From NCBI GenBank assembly GCA_032164245.1, contig JAVMKO010000003.1, positions 8,628,651 to 8,692,650 of the forward strand: DNA of 64,000 nucleotides, written 5' to 3'. The notes under the pieces are model-generated. The model was not told where the DNA came from. It saw nothing but the letters and a program-made list of their open reading frames with translations, and ran no database searches. Positions 11,430 through 35,022 of this stretch are shown in pieces. The translations under genes were made by a program, and so were the position numbers. How positions within the stretch are numbered: position 1 is the first letter of the stretch; the number at the start of each line of letters is the position of its first letter. The DNA is from Sternotherus odoratus. Taxonomy: Eukaryota > Chordata > Testudines > Kinosternidae.

Positions 11430-12760
11430 ACTATAAAGTGAGTGCAAGTCTGGTTGAAAAACTACTCAGAGTAGTTATCAATGATTCCCTATCAAACTGG
11501 GAACACATATCTAATGGGGTCCTTCAAGGGTCTGTCCTGGGTCTGCTACTATTCAGTATTAATAGGTCGGCTAATAGAGTGAAGAATATGCTCACAATTA
11601 ATTTATGGATGACACCAGATTCGGAGGGGTTGCAAGCACTTCGGAAGACAGGGTTAGAATTCAGAACATTGGATTGTTGATTCAATCCTGATACATTGGA
11701 GAATTGGTCGGAAATCAGCAAGCTGAAGTTGAGTAAAGATGAGTGCAATGTATTTCCCTTACGAAGGAAAAATCAAAACCTAGCTACAAAATAGGGAATA
11801 AGTGGCTAGGTGGTAGCACTGCTGAAAACGACCTGGGGGTTGTAATTAGGCTTGGCAGAGTATAATTTTTATTTATTTTTAAAATGTGAGGAATAATATT
11901 GATTATTTTTAAGCATTTTTTCTGTTATTGATTTAAATTTTCACAGTTGCAGGGAATTATTGTGGGTGGGGTCAGATAATCATTTAATGACCATAGACAT
12001 CAAGATTCAAAAAGTAAAAACCTCATAACCATTAAAATACAAATTGTCAACGAGTGTCAAAATACACCAAGTAAATAGCCTTAAATCAAACTCTAGTAGT
12101 CTCAAGTCACATTTTTCTTACTCTGTCTGTAAATTTTTGTTACCATTGATAAAAGTATTTTTCCATCTGTTTGGGGGGAGGGTGGGAAATCAACATTTAC
12201 TGAAATTTACCTTCCAAGCCCAGGTATAGTGGATCACAAATTGAATATGAGTTGACAATGTGATGCGGTTGAGAAAAAAGCTGATATTAACAGGAGTTTC
12301 GTATGTAAGACATGGGAAGTAATTGTCCCTTTCTACTTGATCCTGTGTCAAGTTCTAGGCACCACACTTTAAGGAATATGTGGACAAATTAGAGAGAGTC
12401 TAGAGGAGATTGACAAAAATGAGAAAAGGTCTAGAAAACCTGACCTCTGAGGAAAGATTAAACAAACTGGGCATGTTTAGTCTTGAGGGGAAAAAGACCT
12501 GGGTGGGACCTGATTACAATCTTCAAGTCTGTTAAGGGCTGTTCTCAAAAGGACAGTGATCAGTTGTTCTCCATATCTCCCAAGGGTTGGACAGGAAGTA
12601 ATGGGCAGCCCTAATCATTTGCAGCGAGAGAGATTTAGGTTAGATATTAAGAAAAACATTCTAAATCTAAGGATACGGAATAGGCTTCCAAGAGAAGTTG
12701 TGGAATCTCTGTCATTGGAGGTTTTTAAGGACAGGTTAAACTTGTCCGGGATGGTCTAGA
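11430..12760 (+). repeat. CR1 LINE, longer degraded copy with RT motif
   Basis: A frame at 11438-11680 contains SNGVLQGSVLGLLLFSIN, the CR1 reverse-transcriptase motif GVxQGSVLGPLLF with substitutions. Further on come GGAACACATATCTAATGGGG, ATGTGGACAAATTAGAGAGA, TTAGATATTAAGAAAAACAT and TGTGGAATCTCTGTCATTGG. Many frame breaks make it a dead copy. Confidence 0.85.
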
Positions 12761-12930
12761 TCAGTGGTTTGGTTCTCTTTTCTTTTTCTTTCGTGGACCA
12801 CTTGAAAATTGCCGAGGGTTTTGATGGACCGCTTAACGATCTTTCCAAAAGTTGTTTGTACCGTTAGCTAACTATTGTAAAGCGCTTTGGATAAGAGCAA
12901 GATGATGATATTATTATTTATATTCTTAGT
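12761..12930. repeat. Unclassified interspersed repeat joined to CR1 end
   Basis: GATCAGTGGTTTGG, TTTCGTGGACCACTTG and TAAAGCGCTTTGGATAAG are motifs common in turtle repeats. The first resembles a hAT-type end. No target duplication was found. Confidence 0.4.
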
Positions 12931-13419
12931 CATTGGGCTGAATTGCACTTCCGGTTCCCAAAGCCTTGTGGGCATGATAGCATTGAAGGAACCTCTCAGT
13001 GGAATGTCACTTTGGGAGGCCCGATGAGGGCACGACCTGAATGGAGCAGTTCATGAAAGTCTGTAGTGTGCTGTGGGGTCAATCCACATCAAACCACGGG
13101 ATGGTGCGACTCCAAACTCCGGGAAGTGCAAGTCTTTGAAGGTTCCCAGGGGTTCTGTTCAGAACTAGCACAGGAGTCTCTCCCCCAGCCTCTCTCTCGG
13201 AAGTGGGAGGAGGGAAAAAACCTGTAGCTGCTGTTTACTTTTATACTAAGCAGCTGGTTTATTTAGCCAGGCCCCTGTGCCTTAACCTTTAGCACTGTGC
13301 ATATCTAGGAACCTCAGTAAGAGTGATCAGGCTTTCAGTGGGAATTGTACACCTCTGAAAATCAAGCTGCTTTTATTTTGGTCCTTATTAATTACGCAAT
13401 CGTTTAGGCGGGATCTGGA

Positions 13420-13650
13420 GCAGAAGTGGGATTAGAATACCTAGATCTCGTATTGCACTTTTCAGCCATAGTTTCCAAAGTGCTTTCCAAAGGTGGTCTG
13501 GGTGGTTATCCCTATTTTGCAAATGGGGAAACTGAGTCAGGGGGAAACGAAAGTGACTTGCCTGAGGTAATCCAGAGGCCAGTTGCAGAGTCGGGATTAA
13601 ATCCAGGTCTTCCGAGTCCCAGTCCATTTCTCCATTTGCTATGCCACACT
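13420..13650 (-). repeat. MIR-like SINE fragment
   Basis: Antisense core: CTATTTTGCAAATGGGGAAA, GAAAGTGACTTGCCTGAGG, then GAGTCGGGATTAAATCCAGG. Confidence 0.6.
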
Positions 13651-13899
13651 TCTCATTAGTAGCTCAGTCACCCAAGACTAAAATTCCTGCCTTCACTTCT
13701 GTGCCTCAGTTTCCCTACCTCCCAGAGGTAATCGGCAGCTGGAGTCACTGAAGTAGTTAGAAGGGAAGATGGTAAATCAAGTGTATACTTCTAATCAGAT
13801 CCACCTTCTAATGAGGCCTGTTGAATGGCCGCGATCTCTGCCCAGGCAGCCTGCCTGCACCCCATTGCAGCTTTACTACAGTGCTCAGTCATCGCTGCT

Positions 13900-14700
13900 G
13901 ATTGATTGGCCCTGGAGCCAGTAGCTGTGCTGTGTCGATAGTGGTGGTCTGTCGGGATAGAGCCTGGGACGGCGGCTCTGTCTCTGTCTTAGGTGCTGTT
14001 AATTCACGAGCTGGAGTGTCGCTTGATGTCATGCTGCCTTCTCCCAGGCATGCCCACGTTTGGGACTCCGCTGAGCGTGGGTGGCCCAGGCATGCGCTTC
14101 AGGACCGGCTCCCTCCCATCTCGCGCCGGGGTCGGGTTTCTGGGATTGTTTCTGGCTCTGTGGCCCGGGACGCAGGGGGTCCCATCTCGCTCAGTGTTGC
14201 CACCGCTTGGCCCGCCGGTCGCTTGGACACTGTCAGCCAGGGGGCAGCTGGATCCATTTTGTGCCCGAACGCCGATGAAAACCCAGCTGTCGCTCTTGGT
14301 TCCAGGTGGCTTGGTTGCCTTGTTCCCCACCTTTCCCCAGCCCAGCAGCCAGGCTCCTGAATCTGCCTCAGCAGTGTGGGCTGGAGTCCCAGGGAGCATG
14401 TTAGCTAGAGGAGGAACTGGAATCAAATACTTGCCTACTTCTCCTCCCCCCGCCCCTCCCCTGACAGACTTCCCACTCACCTCCGCTGCCAGGCAGACCC
14501 CTCCCCACCTGAGCTCCCGGCGCAAACCTCTCTGCTGGTTCTGGGCCCAAGGGTCAGACTGAAGTTCAGCCTCAGGGATGTGGCTTTCCAATCCCAGAGC
14601 TCTGGCCTTCCTCCCCTTGCTCATCCCCAGCCTCAGCACCCTCCCGAACCCAGGAGGCTCTTGGAGTAGCCAGCTTGCCAAGGACTGAACACCCGTGGGA
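13900..14700. other. GC-rich intronic stretch with long open frames on both strands
   Basis: GC and CpG content visibly exceed the flanks. Open frames of about 190-225 codons exist on both strands, but they are low-complexity in Pro, Gly and Ser and match no family that I know. I do not call a gene. Confidence 0.35.
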
Positions 14701-15110
14701 TTTCAGGGAGCACCGAGACCATGCCCAGACGCTGGATGGGCCCTTGGGGTTACCATGTACAACACAGATTTAACCCTTCTGCCCATCAGAGTCGGTAGCA
14801 ACAAGGGCCGGGTTCAATATCCAGGGGTTCCATTCCAATAACACAATATAAAACCAGCTCGAGCCCCCACCCAGTGACCTGGGACAACCATATACCACCC
14901 TTCTGGGTGCCGTCTGCAGAAGGGTGGTATATGATGTGTGCCGTCTGCAACCGCTTCAGTTTGATTCCCAAAGCTGCTTTTCCTCCCCACCCAAGGAGTC
15001 TAAGAAGCATCTGCCGCTCTCCTCGGTGGTTCTGGCCTGGCTAATCCCTGTGTCTGTCAGGAGTAGGAGGCACATTGTGAAGATCTGCTGGCTAATCGTT
15101 TATAGTCAAC

Positions 15111-15278
15111 AGCCTGCTAAACTCAGGATTGCGAGTTCAATCCTTGAGGGGGCCGTTATGGATATGGGGCAAAAATCTGTCGGTTGATTTAGTTGGGGAT
15201 TGGTCCTGCTTTGAGTAGGGGGTTGGACTAGGTGACCTCCTGAGGTCCCTTCCCACCCTGATATTCTATGATTCTCTG
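15111..15278 (+). mobile_element. tRNA-related turtle SINE with CR1-type tail, 5'-truncated
   Basis: AGCCTGCTAAACTCAGGATT, GCGAGTTCAATCCTTGAGGG (B-box GTTCAATCC), then GGTTGGACTAGGTGACCTCC and TGATATTCTATGATTCTCTG. The polymerase III A-box part is lost. The tail matches the CR1 at 52270-52520. Confidence 0.85.
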
Positions 15279-15988
15279 TCCCTTTGCCATTTCCCTTTTA
15301 AGCTTAGTCTTTTGCACCAAAGTGAAGGCACCAAAGAAACAGCTGATGCCTCCTGTTTACCTCCAGTAATGGTGCAACTGGGCAACTTAATCTCCTCCCC
15401 CCCATGCTGCCCTGTCGGTATCCATCAGCCCTGATTTTAAGGGATCTACTCTAGGCGGTGAGCTGCGATGGTTAACAGGGGAGTTCATAGTGGTAATAGA
15501 CTTCATCTGCAAACTGGATTGAACTGAGAGCACCAGCCTTGCCCAGGACACCAGCAAATCATAGTCTCCACCCACCTAAATCATAAATCAGTTTAGACTG
15601 TTGGCTGAACAGTGAGCAGAGGATGTGAGCGTAGCAAGCATGCACTGCAGTGTGATTGGGGGTGGGACATGTGACCCAAGGGGAAAGAGGTTGCTGACAA
15701 GACTGGACTTTGTCTCCTGCACAGAGTTCCTTGTGATTGGTTACTGAGCAGTCGGCTTTGTGGAGCAAAGGGAAGGAAGAGGCAGATGGATACAAACAGA
15801 TGTCGCTGGCTCTAATCGGGAGACCCTTTGCCATGAGCCATACAGAGCTGGGATTTCAGTGGGGGACGGTTCCTGCAGGGTGGATTGTTTTGGCTCAGAT
15901 ATGGGTGGTGGTGGGAATCGGTACCTAGTTCATTTAAAATGTTGTGATTCACTGTAACCAGGTGGTTCATTTTTTTTTTCTTTAATAG
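15279..15988. other. 3' end of TRAM2 intron 1, nothing else recognised
   Basis: No gene. A T-run at 15969-15979 followed by AATAG forms the polypyrimidine tract and acceptor of exon 2. Confidence 0.5.
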
Positions 15989-29169
<13,181 letters not shown>

Positions 29170-29313
29170 AGCTGAAGGCTCGTCGGCCGGGGAGGAGGGC
29201 GAGAGACCAGGACTAAGCCCCAGCCCCTCCCTCGGCCTCCCAGGTGCTGAATGGCTTGGAAAGGCCTCGTCTTCCCCAGGTCTCTTCCCCTCCCCCCCTC
29301 CTAAACCATTTGC

Positions 29314-29319
29314 AATAAA
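29314..29319 (+). terminator. Candidate proximal TRAM2 poly(A) signal
   Basis: AATAAA lies 145 bp after the stop codon. A T/G-rich stretch (TGTTTGTTTTGGG) appears about 110 bp further on, which is rather distant for a downstream element. Confidence 0.35.
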
Positions 29320-32300
29320 ACCAAAAAACCTTGTTCCGTCACATGGCCTGCGGGAGCCAGACCCAAACCTCCCGTCCCCGCCTTCCTCTCCATTTTGTCC
29401 TCAATCAGCGTGCAATTTCCCGCCCCCTTCAATGTTTGTTTTGGGTTTTTTCCCCCTTCCTGTTGTGTTTTTGTTACAAATGGTTCCAAGCAAACAATCC
29501 CTTTTGTAAAGCAGGTTCTTCCCTGGCCTTCTGGGCATTGCCTGCATCCTGGGCCGGGAGGGGCAGGTGCCTGCTTTAAGGTGCCCTATAACCATGAGGG
29601 TGGAGGTTCGGGGAGCTGAGGGAGCCGGGCCCTGGGTGCAGAACGCCTCCCGGCATCAGGGTGGCGTCCTTGGGTGGTGGTGGGTGAAGTGCAGAGCAGC
29701 CGTGCATCCGGCACGCCTGGCGGGATTGCAGAGGCGGGCCAGGTCTGGAGTGGGCCTGTTGCATCCAGACACAGGGAGGTGACCTCGGACATGCTTTGCG
29801 TCGTGCTGGAGCTCCGTCGAGTGGCATCCCTAGCGGTCTGTGGCAGGACATGAGCTCGTAGGCCGGTTCTGCCCACCTCTCTCCCTCCCCTGGGTGCAGT
29901 GACCGGGCTCTGCCTCTGCCCTGCAATTCCTAATGCCTTATGTGGGATGGTGTCACCCAGGGAGTAACTCAGACCGAGTTACTGAGACCCCCCCCCACAC
30001 CCCCACTGGCAGGTCAGGCCTAGTTCCTTCAGGTTGTGCCGCTTTACCTCACCCAAGTGCTGGCTTAATCCCGTGGCCCTGTGTTCACGTAGCACTCGTG
30101 CAGGAGAGCAGATTCCCGCCATTACGAGTGTATCTGTAACGGGGCCTTTCACCTCCTGCCTCACCCCTGCCCTGAGCGGTCCCTGCCATCCCACGCCAGC
30201 TGGGCCCTCTCTGCTCCGGCTGCAGCTGCCAGCTTCTGTTTTTCCGCTTCATGGGCCTCAGATCCCCCTGGCAGGGATTGCTTAATCCAGCCCAGGCCTC
30301 CCGTCTCGGGCTGGGTGGGAATAACACAGAGCCGTCTGTGGAAGTAGGAGCGCCTCTCGCCCGATCCACCCCAGCCCCCACCCCAGCTGGTGGATGGAAT
30401 AGTCTCAAATCTACCTCAGAGGCCGCCTCTTTTATAAGACCGCCCTCCCTCGCCCCCTTGTTGGCTGCGGCGGTTGGGGGAAGATGGGGGGGGGGGGGAG
30501 GAGGGGGAATTCGAGCACCCATTGATTCTGTCCACTGCTCTCTTCCGAATGGATGGAGCGATGCCACTCTTCCAGTGCCACGTGCTGGTCAAGACTGGCC
30601 AGGTTGCCATGCTGCCGAGGGTATTTCTCTCCGTGGAAGGTCCTCGTAAGCCAGGCTTTGCAGTGGGCATGTTTCAGTGCAGTGAGGTGACTCCATTTCC
30701 CTTCTGCTTCGCTGGGGTGGGAGCTTTCCTCTCCGCAAAGTGGGCTCGGCTGCACTTTCTGCTGCTGCCCGGATGGGTAGCGTTTCCCTTTGGCTGAGCG
30801 TGGAGAGGGCGTCGCTGCTCCCAAAGGGGCAGGGGGAGAGGCTAGCAGGGGTGAAGTGTCATGGAATTTCTTCTAATGCAGATTGGGGTCAGGGTTCTTT
30901 CTTCCTAGCTGGGATGAGTGACACGGGCCAGAATAAACCAACCAGGATGTTCCTGGCTTGTTTCAGGCTCCTCCCTGTGGCCTTCCTTATTGGAGGCTAT
31001 TGTAACTCCTGCTCTCCGGCCTTTTCATTGTTGGGGTGGTGAGAGGAACTGAGACCTTGTGTCCTCTCCACACCTGTTGTCTCCCCCACTGGCAACCTCT
31101 GCCCATGCTGGGCAGAAAATACCTGGGAGCCTGAATGCAGCTGGTCAGATTCCATTCCTTTCCCCAGCCCCCTAGGAGCTTTGAATGTCAAAGGAGGGCC
31201 ACTAGCTGGCATCTCCCAGGGATCTTTCTCCCGCTCCCCCAGTATCTTGGAGCAGAGCACCAGGGAACACCTTGCGACTGTCCCTCCTTAGCCCGAGCCG
31301 GACAGATACAGAGCCAAGCCAGCACTTGGGTGGAGGGAGCTCTGCTCTTGGAGAAGCAGCGGGAAAGGAATGTTACACCAGAGAGAGAGAGCTGGGCCAC
31401 CAAGCTCTTGACCCCTGGGCCTAGCACAGTTCATCCTTCCATCTCTCCCCTTTCCCGTCTGCTCCCAACCAGGAGGGGATCCCTACAGGGAGTGACTCTA
31501 ACCTAGATCTGTCCAGAGCTGGAGCAGGCCTTGCTTCTCTGACCTCAGTGACTTACTGCAGCTGGGGAGCCGAGCCTCCCGGTTAACAGGTGGCTTGTTG
31601 TCAGATCCAAATAAACCAGGCTGCTGAATGATCCCTCCCCCGCCTGCCCTGCTCCAGGCAGCCTTTCCTCTGGCACAAGCCTGCCAGGCCGTAAAGTAGC
31701 TCATTGTTCTCCATATACCAAGTGCCTTACGTTGCGGTATAGTCTGTATTCTTGCCTAGGTGCTGCCTCGGTCGCTCCGTGCCCCCCCCCCCCCCCCCGG
31801 CTCTGTGTGTAGGTATGACGCGTGGTCCGTATTTAGAGTCACCGGGGAAAGGGGCAGTTCACGCTGGAAGTCGCCCCTTGTTTTCTGTGTCTTTTCGGTT
31901 TGTAGAATGGCTCCTTCCTCGGTGGCTACAATCCCCTTCCTGTTTTCTGCCTAGATCGGTCAGCCCCCTGCGGCGGTGCCCGCTGGCTGCCATTTCACGG
32001 GCATCGCTGGGGTCATGTGTGGCTCCCAAACCTCCCAATACAGACACTTGCTCCTCTCTACTCCAGTGCACCTGCCGTCACTGGTGCAGCTCTCCCTGTA
32101 TTTCCTAGCAAACCAAAACTTCCTCTCTCTCCTGGGGAACCTCCTCTTCCTTGGGCTGGATTCTTATCTTTTCCAGGCTCTAGTGTTAACTCTTTCATCG
32201 ACCAATCCATGTGCAAAGGTGCAGAGAGCCAGGGGAAGGGGAGACGCGCTTCTCGAATGGGTCCTTTTCTTGGACTCCATCCCACAAAGTGCTGCGCATT

Positions 32301-33421
32301 TTCTGCAACAGTTTGAGTGCCCCTAGCTGCTAGAAAGCCGAGGGCACTCAGGAGCATGCAGAATTGGGCCCTGGGTCCTGGATTCAGTGTTATAGCACCG
32401 CCACTCCGTTCCCTCCTGGGTTGTACAATAACCCACTGGGATCGTGGTCCTGTAGTGTTTGCATCCGTCATGAACACCTGGGAGGAGAGGGTCCCTGAGA
32501 TGAGGTCAAGTTGTGATAATTGCAGGGAGCACAGAATGCCTCCTGACCCGTGCTGTGGCAAAGTGTCTAAAGAACCAGCCGTTCTTCTCCCTCCCTCCTT
32601 GTCCCGGTTGGATCTTAGAGGGGTGGATGTTGGAGAGAATGTAGCATTTTTCAGATCATTCTCTTTTTAAAAGCTTGTTGAATGAATCGTCCTTGCTCAG
32701 TGGGGCATTAAAGTTTGTATTTTTGTGGGATGACTTTTTCCTACCGATCATGCACAGGTGTAGCGAATAAGGGACGGGGTTTCTCCCTGGTTTTTATATT
32801 AAGTGGAGGAAGGTCTCTCTTCAGAACCAGTCAGTCTGTAGATGAGTGGTCTTCATTCCAGTGGATTGGAGTTACAGCTACATCTGACCGTGGAGTCCAG
32901 TAGATGGAAGCTGACTTCCGTCTACAGTAAATGGTGTCTACAGCTGTCTGACTGTACAGCTATAGCAGCTCCTTTTTGTGATCTTTGAGTGCGTAACAGA
33001 TGGCTCGAATTGACAGTCTTTATATTGATGCTATAAACTGGGTCACTTGTCTCCCTATGTCGTGTGTACTTCTTGCCAGAGGGAGGGATGGACACAAGAC
33101 ACAGAGTTTGGGTGGGTGCTTATATCTGTCTTTTTAACCTGTTTAATTCTGCGGACCAAACTTCAACAAAGAAACTCAAGGAAAATTCTGTTCTTCCATA
33201 TTTATGCTTTTGTGCAAACGTTCTCTTCCTTTGTTGTGTATTTTAATTTGCTTTGGTTTGGGGGGGGTTGTTTTTTTTGGATAACCGTTTCAACTCCCCA
33301 CCAACACATGTTTTTATTCTTCTCCTGTCATTTAAAAAATAAAAACCAATTTTGTACGGAATTTTTTTTGTTTTGTTAAATGGCTTTTGTGAACAAACTC
33401 AACAAAGATATTTTCTGAAAT

Positions 33422-33427
33422 AATAAA
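33422..33427 (+). terminator. Candidate distal TRAM2 poly(A) signal
   Basis: AATAAA is followed 30-50 bp later by a TGTGTATATGTGTGTGT tract. It is the best-formed signal in the 3' region, about 4.25 kb after the stop. Confidence 0.5.
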
Positions 33428-33445
33428 AGGCATAGAATCATCAAC

Positions 33446-34699
33446 TGGTGCTTAACAATGGTGTGTATATGTGTGTGTCCTCAATTCGCCAATACCTCAT
33501 CGCTATGACTAGTTATTCTAGTGTTCCCAAAACATGACTGGGCAGACCCACTGGGTCTGACAGAGAGAGGTACAGTCTGCTCCATTTGGTGTTTGATCTT
33601 CTGTCATAGACAACACATCTGCAGGTGACTGGCTCTTTGCGTGGCTTGAACCTATTCTGTGGTTTGGGTGCAGGCAGCATATAGGGGAAGCGATTCCTGC
33701 CCAGGGTCCTGAGAAAGCAAGTGGATTCCAAAGGGTGATTCTATGGCTCAATGAACCAGTGGCTTGTGCTAAGGGCCGCTGGCGTCCATGGAAAGACTCT
33801 TCGTGATTACAACAGGCTGGGGATCGGGCTGCAGCTCCAGACCTACTGGTGAGGAGGGCTGGAAGCAGGTTCTAGAAGCTGAGGAGGAATGGAGAGGGCC
33901 CCGTGGTGGCCTTGTCGATGTTCTGAATAAGGAACGACACAGATTGCCCCGGAAGGCGAAAGCCTAGCCTAGAAGTTGGGAGCTGCTGGTGTGTGGCTGA
34001 GCCGTGTGTGGTTGTGTGTTGTGATTCTCGAGTATCTGTGAGGAAACGGGAAACCCCCCCACCTCAAAAAGGGACGGATAAAATAAGCATTTTGCTCAGA
34101 GAGGGTGCCTAATGGGGGAGACCTGCACGGTCTCTGTTCTAGTTGCTCCTCGGGCGCACTGGGCATCCCACTGGTGCGGTTGGCTGGCTGACCTACGGCC
34201 CAGTGGGGGTGGGTGGGTCTGTGTGCTGTAGACTTCGTATTTAAATCCATTCTCCTGTAACATCAACCTCCATTCGGATTGCAAGACCAATATCGGGCCT
34301 GCCTCTACGGAAATTGCTGTCACAGACCGCACAAGAGCGCAGCGCTAAATTCTGTTTTAAGCCCGCAGAACGTGGTTGTTTTGATCTTTAGCTTTAATCC
34401 TCCGCTATTGAGGCCACTTGGTGTGTCTATTTACAGCAGACACACGTATCTGCCATTTCGCAGCAGACATGGCTGCCGGGGTTCGGATACCAGAGCACCT
34501 CACACAATGGGGCCCTGCTCCATGGCTGGGGCCTGTAGGCCCTTCCGCAGTAAAATAATCAATGAAAATGGTACGCAGTTGTTTTGTGCTTCTGAGGAGA
34601 TTTAGTTAGTCCCCCTCGGGCCGTCTGTAGGAAAGGCCTGGAGCTCTCAATCCATCCAGTCCATCCCGTCCCTCCTCAGAGCCCAAGAAGAGACAACCT
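33446..34699. other. Gap between convergent TRAM2 and EFHC1 tails
   Basis: No gene, repeat or conserved motif that I can name. Confidence 0.45.
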
Positions 34700-34950
34700 G
34701 GAACAATGCAGAGTCATTTCTTTAATATAAATGAAGCTTTTTCTACGGGCTCTGCTTGTAGGCCCAGCATTTGGGCCATTGAGCTCAGTGAGGCAGGAAG
34801 GTAAGTGGGGCAGAGATGAGGTGACCTGGTGCCAAAGGGCTGAGCAGCACTAAATGAAGGGACGGGGAGAGTCCAGAGGTACAACATTTGAATGTGTGTC
34901 ATTTCAGTGGGGACAGTTGGCTGGTTTGTCTCTCCCTGTCCGGGGGCAGC
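34700..34950 (-). other. EFHC1: Probable EFHC1 3' UTR and poly(A) region
   Basis: On the minus strand, ATTAAA lies at 34726-34721, about 225 bp after the stop. A T/G-rich stretch (TTGTTCCAGGTTGTCTC) follows. No AATAAA is nearer. The short 3' UTR is an inference. Confidence 0.45.
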
Positions 34951-35022
34951 TCAATAGGAGAACGCTCTGATGAAGTCCTGGTAACTGATCTTGTTCTCCC
35001 CATGCGAACACAGGCTGATCAG
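34951..35022 (-). CDS. EFHC1: EFHC1 exon 11 (terminal)
   Basis: Encodes [20 protein letters not shown], then FSY and a TGA stop (34951-34953). It matches the human C-terminus, which ends NFVRAFSN. The acceptor is TTCTTTTCCAG. Confidence 0.94.
   Translation of the reverse strand: MISLCSHGENKISYQDFIRAFSY

Larger units (their letters stand above)
29170..33445 (+). other. TRAM2: Probable long TRAM2 3' UTR with several poly(A) signals
   Basis: No coding region is seen on either strand. AATAAA signals occur at 29314-29319 (145 bp after the stop), 30932-30937, 31610-31615, 33339-33344 and 33422-33427. The last is followed by a TG-rich tract at 33460-33478, the usual downstream element, and lies after an AT-rich stretch. 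Mammalian TRAM2 mRNAs have a multi-kilobase 3' UTR, so use of the distal site is likely (inference). The proximal signal could yield a short isoform. Confidence 0.5.

Noticed and set aside
14004..14681. 225-codon minus-strand frame as a gene
   Set aside because: Low-complexity, overlaps equally long frames on the other strand, no family match and no supported splice sites.
1..15988. TRAM2 exon 1 inside the window
   Set aside because: I looked for the conserved N-terminus (SQEFVIHNHADI-like) in the frames here and did not find it. Intron 1 is long in the family, so it is probably upstream.
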